A stretch of 64,000 bases of DNA from Candidatus Poribacteria bacterium (GTDB lineage: Bacteria; Poribacteria; WGA-4E; GCA-2687025). The DNA lies in contig JABGQA010000160.1 of NCBI GenBank assembly GCA_018644665.1, positions 1-64,000 on the forward strand, read 5' to 3'. Below are positions 51,460-60,747 of this stretch, in pieces (the stretch's first letter is position 1; each line of letters begins with the position of its first letter). The notes under the pieces were generated by a model, which saw nothing but the letters and a program-made list of their open reading frames with translations, had not been told where the DNA came from and made no database searches. The translations under genes were made by a program, and so were the position numbers.

Positions 51460-52710
51460 TTAACTGCCGGCGGGCTCGTCCGGCAGACGACCGCCGACGG
51501 CCCGTCGCACGACGTCCTGATCGAGGGACCACACGCGGCCGCGTTCCGGGTCGTCCCGCACCGTTACCGCGTCGGGGAAGAGGCCCTGGATCTCCGCCTC
51601 GTACCGACGGATGTCCCCCGAGATGGGGTCCATCACGTGCGCGCGGTAGGCGCGGAACGCCTGTCGGAAGGCCTCCTTCTCGCCCTCAGGGGCGCCGCTG
51701 CCTGGGAACTTCGGGCGCGTCTCGATCGACTGCGTATAGCGCGCTAATGCGTCGAGGTACAGCGGGTAGACGTGGGCGAAGTCATCGTACAGACGTTGAC
51801 TGCGCCGTTCGGCGTCGCCGGGTGGGCTTGTGGCCGCCGGCCCGGCGACGCTCAAACCGGCCGACGTGGCGGCACCGGCTGGGTCCGTGGCGGGAGCCGG
51901 CCGCGCGCCACCAGCGCCAGATGCGACCGGCGCGGACACGCGCGTTGCGCGCTCCGCCGTCGCAGCCGTCGAGGGCGTTCGAGCGCCGTTCACGGTTACG
52001 GAGTTGGCGACGCCTCCCGGTGTGCTGCCTAGCTGCGTCGACCCGTCGCCGCCGAAGTCGGTGAGATATACGACGCCACCGAACGTCAGCGCGCCCGCGA
52101 GCAGTCCTACCCCGATTCCCACCGTCCATTTGGTCTTCATCGCCAATGCCGCTCCCAGTGCGTCGCGTTCCGGCCATCCGAACAGGGCGCCCACTCCCGC
52201 CAGCGCCTCGCCGATCCGCCGACGCAGTCGCTTGCGCGCCCGATGCAGCCGCACGCCCACTGCGGTGCGCGACATCCCGTGACGCTCCACGAGCGTCGCG
52301 TACGGCGCCTCCTCGACGACGTGCGCGATAAGCAGCGCGCGATCCGTCTCGTCGAGGGCATGCAGCGCGTCGAGAAGCCGCGCCCAGCGCTCCTCATCCT
52401 CCACGGGACGCGAGGACGACGCGTCGGGATCGCTCACCTCGGGAAGCACGGCATACGGCGTCGGGCGTCGGCGAGCGTTCCAGTTGCGCGACGTGTTCCG
52501 TGCGATCGCGCGCACCCACGCCCCGAGTCGGTCGGCGTCGCGCGCTTGATCGCGGTATGCGTAGGCGCGCATCACGACTTCCTGCGCGAAGTCGTCCACC
52601 TCGTCACGGCTGCGAAGACGTTCCCGGCCGATCGCGCGGATAGTGTCGATCTCCCGCAATACTGCGCGGTCGAACGCGTTCGGTTCCCTGTTCAGGTTGC
52701 TTCGGTCCAT
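51460..52710 (-). CDS. Membrane-anchored ECF sigma factor with C-terminal extracytoplasmic domain
   Basis: The 416-residue protein has sigma region 2 (about 35-85, EVDDFAQEVVMRAYAYRDQA, ARNTSRNWNARRRP) and region 4 (about 115-165, TAVGVRLHRARKRLRRRIG). A membrane helix follows at about 195-215 (WTVGIGVGLLAGALTFGGVV), then an Ala/Pro/Thr-rich linker and a helical C-terminal domain (about 290-400). The topology would place the C-terminal domain outside the cytoplasm, so release of the sigma unit by proteolysis is plausible. The sigma part resembles that of the PurC fusion. The start is M at 52710. The end may be frameshifted: an out-of-frame coding-like segment follows. Confidence 0.75.
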   Translation of the reverse strand: MDRSNLNREPNAFDRAVLREIDTIRAIGRERLRSRDEVDDFAQEVVMRAYAYRDQARDADRLGAWVRAIARNTSRNWNARRRPTPYAVLPEVSDPDASSSRPVEDEERWARLLDALHALDETDRALLIAHVVEEAPYATLVERHGMSRTAVGVRLHRARKRLRRRIGEALAGVGALFGWPERDALGAALAMKTKWTVGIGVGLLAGALTFGGVVYLTDFGGDGSTQLGSTPGGVANSVTVNGARTPSTAATAERATRVSAPVASGAGGARPAPATDPAGAATSAGLSVAGPAATSPPGDAERRSQRLYDDFAHVYPLYLDALARYTQSIETRPKFPGSGAPEGEKEAFRQAFRAYRAHVMDPISGDIRRYEAEIQGLFPDAVTVRDDPERGRVWSLDQDVVRRAVGGRLPDEPAGS

Positions 52711-52882
52711 CGTCTGTCCAGACAAGTGACCGGTCGGATGTTTACAGGAGTTTCGCCGCCACGCCGGGTTCGGGTCAGTGGTCGGCGCGTGGTGGCGCCC
52801 AGTATCGGTAGTATGATGTCCCGCGGCCGAACGCGCACGGTCGGTCTCGTCGCGCGGGTCGGCCTGCGGAATGGAGGTGGGC

Positions 52883-53125
52883 ATGTGGGGAATGTGGATC
52901 TTCCTGAGCGTCCTGGCCGTCGTGTTGGGCGGCGCATGGATCTACTACATGGAGGAGCACTACCAGAAGCGACCTAAGCCGTTGCGCGGGTCGGCTCAGG
53001 AGGAGCTTGAGGAGATGCGCCGCGACATCGCCGCGTTGCAGGAGCAGGTCGCGGAGGTCACGCTGGAGACGCACGCCCTCCGGGACGCCAACCGGCCCCC
53101 GCCGCTTGCCGGCTCTGAGGAATAG
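52883..53125 (+). CDS. PspB-like small membrane protein (family member 4)
   Basis: The 80-residue product has an N-terminal helix (MWIFLSVLAVVLGGAWIYYM), a basic stretch (EEHYQKRPKP) and a coiled coil LEEMRRDIAALQEQVAEVTL. ANRPPP follows, matching the tail pattern of the family. GGAGGT at 52873-52878 sits 4 nt before ATG 52883 and makes this start better than the ATG at 52871. It is divergent from the membrane-anchored sigma factor, with 172 nt between starts, and could be under that factor's control. That is a guess. Confidence 0.7.
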   Translation: MWGMWIFLSVLAVVLGGAWIYYMEEHYQKRPKPLRGSAQEELEEMRRDIAALQEQVAEVTLETHALRDANRPPPLAGSEE

Positions 53126-53216
53126 CCGCCGCGTCATCGGCTCGCAGATTGGGTGGGTACAGCGGCGCTGTGTCGCGGCCGCTCGTAGAATGCGGCCGGC
53201 CCACGAGCGGACCGGG

Positions 53217-55607
53217 CTACGAGTCGAACTCCATCTCCACCTTGCCGCCCTTCAGGACAAGACGCGCGTCGAACGAACTGCCGCGCTTCGACTTGAACCC
53301 CTTGAGGACAGATGTCTGCCCCTTCGTCAGAAGCGCGCGAGCCATGGTGACGCTGATGCGCTTCTTCGCGACCGTCTTCCACACGACGAGGTCGCAGCTT
53401 GCCTGAGAGCAGGAGAACGACTTGGGACGCTCGACGACGACGGCGCCGCACAGGGGGCACTCCCCGACCGTCGCGTCGTCGCCCGCTTTGGTCGTCCTCG
53501 TCCCGCATGGTTGGCTGCCGCCTTTGCCTCTGGCGCGGCTACGCGCGGGACGCTTCCCTCTCCCGCCTTGACCAGACGCGTCCGGTGGAGCGATGTCCAT
53601 CACCGCGCCCGTCTGCGAGAGGTACAGCACGACGGTCCGACCGTCCGGCATGGTCACTGGGTCCATGAGTAGGCGTCGCTGCAGCAACTCCCGCGCCTGC
53701 GCCTCGGTGAGCGTCAGCCCCTCGTAGTCCCGCCAGAGAACGAACCCGCACCCGTCCTGCCATGCGGAACAGCCGTAGCCGCGTGTGCCCTCGATGACGT
53801 GCTTCCCACACCTCGGACAATCGCCCAACCGCCCCTCGTCGACGGGCGCGTCTGCCTCCGCCCCCACGATGCGGCGCGTATATTCGACGACCTCCTGCCG
53901 GAATCGCTCGGGGTCCGACCGGCCGCCCTCCATCTCCCGTAGCCGTCCCTCCCACTCGCCGGTGAGTTCAGGCGACTTGAGGCTCGGCTCGTGGATCAGC
54001 GCGATGAGGTAGCGGCCTAGGTCCGTCGCCGATAGCGCCTTCCCCCCGCGCGCGACATACCCGCGTTTCAGCAGCGTCTCGATGATGTCGGCGCGCGTCG
54101 CGGGCGTTCCCAGGCCCTTCTCCTTCAGGGCCTCCTTCAGCTCCCCCTCGTCCACGAACTTCCCGGCGGTCTCCATCGCCCCGAGCAGCGAGTTCTCCGT
54201 GAATGCGGGAGGCGGCTTCGTTTCGCCCTCCCTCACAAACGGTTCGTGCGGGCCGCTCTCTCCCGGCGTGAACCGTGGGAGTTCTCGGTCGTCCTGGTTC
54301 TCAGTGTTCGACGGGGCGGGGTAGAGAGCCGTCCACCCGGGGTCCAGCACGCGCGTGCCCTTTGCCTGGAACGGCACGCCGTTGGACACGCCATCGACGG
54401 TCGTTATCTCCTTGACGCACGCCGGGTAGAAGACGGCTATCAGACGTGTGAGGACGGCATCGAACACCTTCTGTGCGGCGGACTCCAGCGCGTCCGGCGC
54501 CTTGCCCGTGGGGATGATGGCGTGGTGGTCCGTCACCTTCGCGTCGTTCACGATCCGGCGCGTGTACGTGAGGGACGTCGTATCCAGCCGGCCGATCTCG
54601 TCCCGCTTGAGATCGCGGAGTTGGTCGAGCGCCTTGCGAACGGCGGGCTTCATGTCCTTGCTCAGGTAGCGCGAGTCGGTGCGCGGGTACGTAATCAGCT
54701 TCGCCTCGTACAGGGACTGTGCCGCCTTGAGCGTTGCCGACGCCGAGAGACCGTGCCTCCGGTTCATCTCGCGCTGCAGTTCCGTGAGGTCGTGCAGCAG
54801 AGGCGGCGGCTGTCGACGCTCCCGCGCGTCCACTCCGGTGATGGCGAGCGGATGTCCGACCACGCGTTGCAGGATCTCTTCAGCCTGCCCTTCCTCCGGC
54901 AGACGTCCCTTCGCGTAGCGGAACAGCACGTCACGGTAACGGGTCATCACCTCCCAGAAGGGCTCCGGCTCGAAGCTTCGGATCGTGTCGTCGCGCTCGA
55001 CGATCATCGCGAGCACCGGCGTCTGTACTCGGCCGACACTCCACAGCACCCCGCTCTCGCGGCCGTGGCGCACGGTGAAGCTGCGCGTGGCGTTCAACCC
55101 GACGATCCAGTCCGCCTCGCTACGGCATCGCGCGGCGTTGTGGAGGTCGTCGTAGTCGGACAGCGGACGCAGGCTTCGAAAGGCGGCGCGGATCGCATCG
55201 TCCGTCAGCGAACTCAGCCATAGACGTCTCACAGGCTTCCTCGCGCAGCCGCTCATCTGCAGCGCACGGCGAAAGATAAGCTCGCCCTCGCGTCCCGCGT
55301 CCGTCGCGCAGATGATCTCGTCAGCGGCCTTGAACAGCCGCTTGATGGTCGCGAACTGCTTCGCGATGCCTTTGCCCTGGGTCGTCTTCAGCTCGAACCG
55401 ATCCGGGACGATCGGAAGCGTCTCGAGCGACCACTTCTTGAAGGCGGGGTCGTACTCGCCGGGCTCCTTGAGCGTGAACAGATGCCCGAACGCCCACGTG
55501 ACCTGGTAGCCGCCTCCCTCGAGGTAGCCGTCATGGCGCGCACGACAACCCAGGCACGCGGCGATGTCGCGTCCGACGGACGGTTTCTCGGCGAGTACGA
55601 CCTTCAT
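53217..55607 (-). CDS. topB: DNA topoisomerase III (TopB-type)
   Basis: The 796-residue type IA topoisomerase opens with MKVVLAEKPSVGRDIA (Toprim; second acidic motif ATDAGREGE near residue 101). It has a catalytic Y307 in LITYPRTDSRYL and DHHAIIPTG. Two C-terminal zinc-ribbon-like modules follow: CPRCGKHVIEGTRGYGCSAW near 640, and CPLCGAVVVERPKSFSCSQA near 735. TopB decatenates replication intermediates. The C-terminal zinc modules are joined by a basic Gly/Arg linker. The start at 55607 is the family start; a longer frame is unsupported. Confidence 0.92.
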   Translation of the reverse strand: MKVVLAEKPSVGRDIAACLGCRARHDGYLEGGGYQVTWAFGHLFTLKEPGEYDPAFKKWSLETLPIVPDRFELKTTQGKGIAKQFATIKRLFKAADEIICATDAGREGELIFRRALQMSGCARKPVRRLWLSSLTDDAIRAAFRSLRPLSDYDDLHNAARCRSEADWIVGLNATRSFTVRHGRESGVLWSVGRVQTPVLAMIVERDDTIRSFEPEPFWEVMTRYRDVLFRYAKGRLPEEGQAEEILQRVVGHPLAITGVDARERRQPPPLLHDLTELQREMNRRHGLSASATLKAAQSLYEAKLITYPRTDSRYLSKDMKPAVRKALDQLRDLKRDEIGRLDTTSLTYTRRIVNDAKVTDHHAIIPTGKAPDALESAAQKVFDAVLTRLIAVFYPACVKEITTVDGVSNGVPFQAKGTRVLDPGWTALYPAPSNTENQDDRELPRFTPGESGPHEPFVREGETKPPPAFTENSLLGAMETAGKFVDEGELKEALKEKGLGTPATRADIIETLLKRGYVARGGKALSATDLGRYLIALIHEPSLKSPELTGEWEGRLREMEGGRSDPERFRQEVVEYTRRIVGAEADAPVDEGRLGDCPRCGKHVIEGTRGYGCSAWQDGCGFVLWRDYEGLTLTEAQARELLQRRLLMDPVTMPDGRTVVLYLSQTGAVMDIAPPDASGQGGRGKRPARSRARGKGGSQPCGTRTTKAGDDATVGECPLCGAVVVERPKSFSCSQASCDLVVWKTVAKKRISVTMARALLTKGQTSVLKGFKSKRGSSFDARLVLKGGKVEMEFDS

Positions 55608-55843
55608 TGAGGCTCCAAGGCCCTTCGGTGTCGGCTGGGAACGCCCAACTGTCTGTGTGACCATCCCCACCGCGGGGTCAAGCGCGTAGGCCGAGATAAC
55701 GCGTCTGGGAGGCGGCGCGTTCCATGCCTCCATGCCTAGGAGCGATCACGCGCAATCCCGCTCCCTGCCAGGCTTGTCCGCGATTCTCCGCGTGTGGGAT
55801 ACTTCCTTTACACCTGGCTCGGTTTCTGCGTCCCCGACGAATC

Positions 55844-57658
55844 ATGGTCTATTTCAGCGTTCCGCTCATCGTGGCGCTCGTCGCGCTGTTCTCCGTCGAG
55901 GGCTCGGGAGTCCCTCCCGACCACGCTGGGATGCGGCTGCTCGGCTTCCTGATCACAATGTGGGGTCCCGCGGCAGCAGTGATCCTGTTCGCCGTGCTTC
56001 TGCGCCGCCGCATCGAGGGCGACGAAGACCTGCGTGAGCGGTGGCTCCGGCGGATGCGCCGGCTTGTCATGGCCGTTGAGATGTCGCTCGTGGCCGTGTT
56101 CGTGACGCACGTGATCCGGGGCGGTCTCGCGGATCTCGCAGACGGTGCCCTGTCGTTCGTCGGGATGCTCGGCGTGCGGCGCGTCCTCGCGCTTGTCCCG
56201 CTCGTTGTGGGGATGTTGGCGTGTCGCCTGGCGACCCACGAAATCCAGCGTCGCGACGCAGGACATCGCGTGCGCTTCCTGCTGCTGCAGTCCAAGGTCG
56301 CCATCATCCCGCTCGCCCCCGTCCTGATCTACGTGGCGCTGACGGACCTGTTTGAGTTCGCCCCGATCGAGCTTCGTCTGATAGCCGTGTCTCAGCCGTG
56401 GCTCGGGTATCTGATGCCGCTGGCTTTGGTGATCGTGGCGTACATGTTCGCGCCCAAACTGCTGCGCCTCCTGTGGCGCACGCGCCGCCTCGGCGACCTG
56501 TCGATAAACGCGCGCGTGGAGGTCATCGCCCGCCGAGAGAGCATTCGCTATCGTCAGATATCCGTGTGGTATACGCGTGGTGTACGGATCGCGAACGCGG
56601 CGGTCGCCGGCCTGATCCCCAATGGGCGCGAGATATTCGTCACCGACTGGTTGCTCCACCAACTCGACGACGACGAGGTCGAGGGCGTGCTCGCCCACGA
56701 GCTGGGGCACATCAAGCACCGACACCTGTGGGTATATCTGCTGTTCTCGTTCACGTACTTCGGCGCCTACATCCTACTGTTCGGGGCGCTCCGCACTGTC
56801 CTTCCCTCGATCGTAACGGAGGGCGTCCTCGGGCCTATACTGCTCGTCGCTTCGTTCTTCTATCTCTACTTCGTGTTGCTGCTGGGGTTCGTATCCAGAC
56901 GCCTGGAGCGGCAGGCAGACCTCTTCGCGGTGCGTAACATACGCGACCCCGAGGCGTTCCCACGCGCGCTGACGAAGCTCGCGGCTCTCCATTCACTGCC
57001 CGTGCGCATGCGGCGCATCTTCGAGTGGACGCGGACCCACCCGTCGATTGAACGGCGGGTCGAGTTCTCCATGCGCGCGATCCAGGGTCGGCCCGAAGAG
57101 ATGAGATACGCCAACACGCTCCACACCTCGCGCGCCCTTGTGGCCGCCGTCCCAGCGATCGCGATCCTGCTCTACGCCCTACGCGGCGCGGTGCTGCCGA
57201 CCACGACGGACATCGCGGAAATGCGCGCGATGCTCCTCATACGCGAGGCCGAGCGTGTCGACGCCCACCTCGAAGTGGCCGTGGCGGGATCGACCGCGAT
57301 GCGCCGCCTACGTCTGGAAGAAACGGACCTGGCCGCCCGCGCGGGAGAGCACTTCCAGACGGTCCTCGCGGAACGGCCGGACGACGCGGAGATACACTAT
57401 CTACATGGGGTGACGGACGTATACCAGGAGCGGCCCGAGCCCGCGCTCGCATCGTTCGCTCGCGTCCTGCGCGTGGACTCGACGCATGTCGGGGCTTTAT
57501 ACGCGATCGCGGAGATACACGCCGACAGGGGCGAGTGGGACACGGCGCTCAGCTATGTCGACAGAGCCGCCGCGAGCCAACAGGGCCACCCACAGATAGA
57601 AGAGCTGCGGGAACGGATACGCGCGAAGACGGACGGGCAGGAGACCGCCGGGGAATGA
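55844..57658 (+). CDS. M48-family membrane metalloprotease with C-terminal TPRs
   Basis: The 604-residue protein has several membrane helices (about residues 3-20, 30-48, 70-90, 110-125, 145-160, 185-205). The zinc site H285ELGH289 is in VEGVLAHELGHIKHRH, and FVSRRLERQADLFAV supplies the third ligand Glu. After a further helix near residue 450 the C-terminal about 100 residues form TPRs (EHFQTVLAERPDDAEIHYLH, ALSYVDRAAASQQGHPQIEE). It resembles HtpX/BepA-type proteases for envelope quality control. Its stop overlaps the glnD start by 4 nt. Confidence 0.85.
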   Translation: MVYFSVPLIVALVALFSVEGSGVPPDHAGMRLLGFLITMWGPAAAVILFAVLLRRRIEGDEDLRERWLRRMRRLVMAVEMSLVAVFVTHVIRGGLADLADGALSFVGMLGVRRVLALVPLVVGMLACRLATHEIQRRDAGHRVRFLLLQSKVAIIPLAPVLIYVALTDLFEFAPIELRLIAVSQPWLGYLMPLALVIVAYMFAPKLLRLLWRTRRLGDLSINARVEVIARRESIRYRQISVWYTRGVRIANAAVAGLIPNGREIFVTDWLLHQLDDDEVEGVLAHELGHIKHRHLWVYLLFSFTYFGAYILLFGALRTVLPSIVTEGVLGPILLVASFFYLYFVLLLGFVSRRLERQADLFAVRNIRDPEAFPRALTKLAALHSLPVRMRRIFEWTRTHPSIERRVEFSMRAIQGRPEEMRYANTLHTSRALVAAVPAIAILLYALRGAVLPTTTDIAEMRAMLLIREAERVDAHLEVAVAGSTAMRRLRLEETDLAARAGEHFQTVLAERPDDAEIHYLHGVTDVYQERPEPALASFARVLRVDSTHVGALYAIAEIHADRGEWDTALSYVDRAAASQQGHPQIEELRERIRAKTDGQETAGE

Positions 57659-60324
57659 ACAACGACATCGTCGCGCTGCGCGAATTCATCGAGACCGAGC
57701 GCGACCGGATCATGACCCGCCACCGGTACCGCGTGGGCGAAGCGCCCGTCGCAAGCCGCGAGATCATGGCGGACCACACCGAACTCGCGGACACCGTCAT
57801 ACGCCGCATATACAGCCGAGCCCGCGACGAGGGCGAGGTCGATCCCGAGGCCGCGTTGGCGGTTGTCGCCCTCGGCGGTTACGGCCGAACGGAGCTGAAT
57901 CCGCACTCGGATCTCGACTTACTTCTCCTGCACGATCCTCGGAAGAGTCGCGGCACGAACCTCGAGGCATTCGCGTCACGCCTCATCACCATGCTCTGGG
58001 ATGTCGGGTTCGAGGTGGGGCACGGCGTGCGCACGATCGGCGAGTGCCGCAACGCAGCCTTTGCGGACATGGACTCACGCACGGCGATGCTGGAGGGTCG
58101 CCTGGTCGCGGGGAACGCGATCTTCTACCGACGCTACGAACACGAGGTCAAGACGCGCGCGATGCGACGCGGCGTGCGCAAGTTCATCTCCGACAAGATC
58201 GACGACTGGCAGGCCGAGACCGGCGACCCGAGGGCGTCAGTGTACGTGCAGGAACCGAACCTGAAAGAGGGCGTCGGCGGCCTGCGAGACGTCCACGTCA
58301 GCCGGTGGGTCGCGCGCGCGCGCTTCGGAGTGTGGGAGCTTGGCGACCTGGCCAAGCACGGTCTGGTGCCGGATGCCGCCGTCGACGACTACGAGACCGC
58401 CTTGGACTTCATCTGGCGCGTGCGGAACGAACTGCACTACCTCTCGCGACGCAGAGCGGACATCCTCAGCTTCGACATGCAGGAGCGTGTCGCCAAGCAG
58501 CTTGGCTACGAGGACATCGGCCGCCACCTGGCCGAAGAGCAGTTGATGAGCGACTACTATCGGCACGCCCACTGGATTCACGAGTGCGCACGCATCGTCA
58601 TCATGCAGAGCCGGTGGGAAGGCACGCGCCTGCGCAAGTTCCTGGACCGCGTGCAGTCCACCACTGTCACCGACAACATCATCACGCTTCGCGATCGCCT
58701 GAGGCTGACTCCCCGCGCTCTGTCGCGTTCGGTGCGGGACGGCTCCGCCTCCGCCCTGCTCCTGGATCTGTTCCGCAAGCGCGCGCGGTTGGGCCTGCGG
58801 TTGAGCGTCGCCACGCGGCGGCAGATCGTCGAGGAGTTGCCTGCCATCGAAGCGTCGATCGGCGCCGACGGCAGCGCACACGAGGACTTCCTCGATCTCA
58901 TGGGGCAGGACGACAACCTGGGCCCGGTTATCCGGGAGATGCACGAACTCGGCGTGCTGACGGCCTTCATCCCGGAGTTTGCGGGTTTGCGGTCGCTCGT
59001 GCGCTACGACCTATATCACAAGTACACCGTCGATGAGCACACACTCTTCGCCGTCGGCAATCTCGACACTTCCAAGATCGCCGACGCGCACACCTCCGAC
59101 ACGCTCGCCGAGGCGTACGCGGCGCTCAGTCGAGACGACCGCATTGCCCTGAGGATGGGCATGCTGTTGCACGACGTCGGCAAGGGCGTGCCGGCCGACG
59201 GCGAGCACATCGACCGCGGCAGACCCCTGTGTATCGAGGCGCTGAAGAGGTTCCCGACACTGACCGAGGAACAGCGCGACGACATACGCTTCCTGTACGA
59301 ACAGCACCACCTGATGTCCCACACCGCGCAGCGGCGTGACCTAGACGACCCCGACATCATCGAGCGGTTCGGCGCGCAGGTCGAATCGATGAAGCGCGCC
59401 CGGATGCTCTACCTCCTCACGTATGCCGACATCCGCGCGGTGAATCCCGACCTGTGGACCGACTGGACCGCGCAGTTACTGCTCAAGCTGTTCATACGCG
59501 CAGACGGCCGGTTCCGGGGAGAATTCGTCACGGGGCGCGCCACCCTCGAAGGACTGCGATCCAAGGCAGTCGACATGCTGGGCGCCGCCTGGACGGATCG
59601 TGTCCGCGAGCACTTCGAGCGCATGGGCGACGAACGGATGGGCTTCTTCGCGCCCGAGGAGATCGTGGCGCAGGTACGCACGGTGTCGGAGCTTGGGGAC
59701 GACGAGCACTGCGGCTTGCAGATATTCGACCGGTCGGAGAACTACTCCTCGGCCGTGTTCGCCGCGCACGATCGTGTGGGACTGTTCGCCCGCATCGCCG
59801 GGATCCTCGCCGCGGCCGACATCAACATCCTCTCGGCCGACCTGAACACGCGTAGCGACAGCATCGCCGTCGACACGTTCCACATAAGCCACGCGGTCTC
59901 CGGCAGGAGCGTCAATCCGAACCGCGCGCGCGAGCTTAGCGACCTGATCGCTCAGGTGGCGCAGGGCGATACGACTATTGAGGAACTGCTGGCGGAGAAG
60001 ACCGTCAGGGCGGTCGGCGAGAAGGGCCGGCGCACGGGGCGGACGGCCCCGATGGCGCCTGTCGTCCGCATCCACAACGACGACTCGGCAGACTATACGA
60101 TCATCGACGTTGGGGCTCCGGACCGTGTTGGTTTACTCTATGCTGTAGCCCAGTGCCTCGGCGACATGCGGCTCTCCATTTCGCTCGCGAAGATATCGAC
60201 CGAGGCGTATCGGGCCGTGGACGTGTTCTACGTCACGGACGAGAACCGGTGTAAGATACTGGACCCGGCGCGGCGGGATGTGATCACCGACGCTCTCCAT
60301 CTCGCGCTCAAGGACGACGACTAG
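57655..60324 (+). CDS. glnD: [Protein-PII] uridylyltransferase/uridylyl-removing enzyme
   Basis: The 889-residue sensor of glutamine has a nucleotidyltransferase domain (GGYGRTELNPHSDLDLLLL, residues 74-92) and a DUF294/GlnD middle domain (EPNLKEGVGGLRDVH). An HD phosphohydrolase follows (H506D507VGKGVPADGEHIDRG), then two ACT domains (about 692-770 and 813-889). It uridylylates or deuridylylates PII to control nitrogen metabolism. All four parts are complete. The ATGA overlap with the M48 gene shows coupling; no glnB or glnA is nearby. Confidence 0.95.
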   Translation: MNNDIVALREFIETERDRIMTRHRYRVGEAPVASREIMADHTELADTVIRRIYSRARDEGEVDPEAALAVVALGGYGRTELNPHSDLDLLLLHDPRKSRGTNLEAFASRLITMLWDVGFEVGHGVRTIGECRNAAFADMDSRTAMLEGRLVAGNAIFYRRYEHEVKTRAMRRGVRKFISDKIDDWQAETGDPRASVYVQEPNLKEGVGGLRDVHVSRWVARARFGVWELGDLAKHGLVPDAAVDDYETALDFIWRVRNELHYLSRRRADILSFDMQERVAKQLGYEDIGRHLAEEQLMSDYYRHAHWIHECARIVIMQSRWEGTRLRKFLDRVQSTTVTDNIITLRDRLRLTPRALSRSVRDGSASALLLDLFRKRARLGLRLSVATRRQIVEELPAIEASIGADGSAHEDFLDLMGQDDNLGPVIREMHELGVLTAFIPEFAGLRSLVRYDLYHKYTVDEHTLFAVGNLDTSKIADAHTSDTLAEAYAALSRDDRIALRMGMLLHDVGKGVPADGEHIDRGRPLCIEALKRFPTLTEEQRDDIRFLYEQHHLMSHTAQRRDLDDPDIIERFGAQVESMKRARMLYLLTYADIRAVNPDLWTDWTAQLLLKLFIRADGRFRGEFVTGRATLEGLRSKAVDMLGAAWTDRVREHFERMGDERMGFFAPEEIVAQVRTVSELGDDEHCGLQIFDRSENYSSAVFAAHDRVGLFARIAGILAAADINILSADLNTRSDSIAVDTFHISHAVSGRSVNPNRARELSDLIAQVAQGDTTIEELLAEKTVRAVGEKGRRTGRTAPMAPVVRIHNDDSADYTIIDVGAPDRVGLLYAVAQCLGDMRLSISLAKISTEAYRAVDVFYVTDENRCKILDPARRDVITDALHLALKDDD

Positions 60325-60347
60325 GCTAGCGGAGCAGGGCAAGTCGG

Positions 60348-60596
60348 ATGGATTTCATCACGACCGCGATCATCTGCATCACCGTCACGGCGCTCTTCAC
60401 CCGCTACTTCGACTACCGCAAGGCGAAGGTCAAAGCCCTGGCCGACGAGGAGCGGAACGCCGAGTTCGCGACGGTGCTCGAGGAACTGGCGTCGATGCGC
60501 GAGACGATGGCCGACATCATGCTGGCCCTCGACGACCAATACCGCCTGCCGCCGCCGTCTCCGTCCGCATCGCTGCGGGACGCCAGGGACGAGTAG
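60348..60596 (+). CDS. PspB-like small membrane protein (family member 5)
   Basis: The 82-residue product has an N-terminal helix (FITTAIICITVTALFTRYF), a KAKVKALADEERN stretch and a coiled coil with VLEELASMRETMADIMLALD, then DQYRLPPPSPS. It lies 23 nt after glnD and shares the MADIxL.LD core with the next gene. Ribosome-site support is moderate (GGAG 13 nt upstream). The family pattern is the main evidence. Confidence 0.75.
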   Translation: MDFITTAIICITVTALFTRYFDYRKAKVKALADEERNAEFATVLEELASMRETMADIMLALDDQYRLPPPSPSASLRDARDE

Positions 60597-60747
60597 CCGG
60601 GGTCGGGATGCAATGATGCGCTCCGTGTAAACCTCGCTCGCGCCGCGAGTGTCGTATAGGGGAAGGCCCTCGGCGCGCGCGCTCAGTCGATGCACGTGAC
60701 CGTCGGGCGTTCAGCGTCGTGTGCGTCACGGGAAGCTGGAGGACAGC

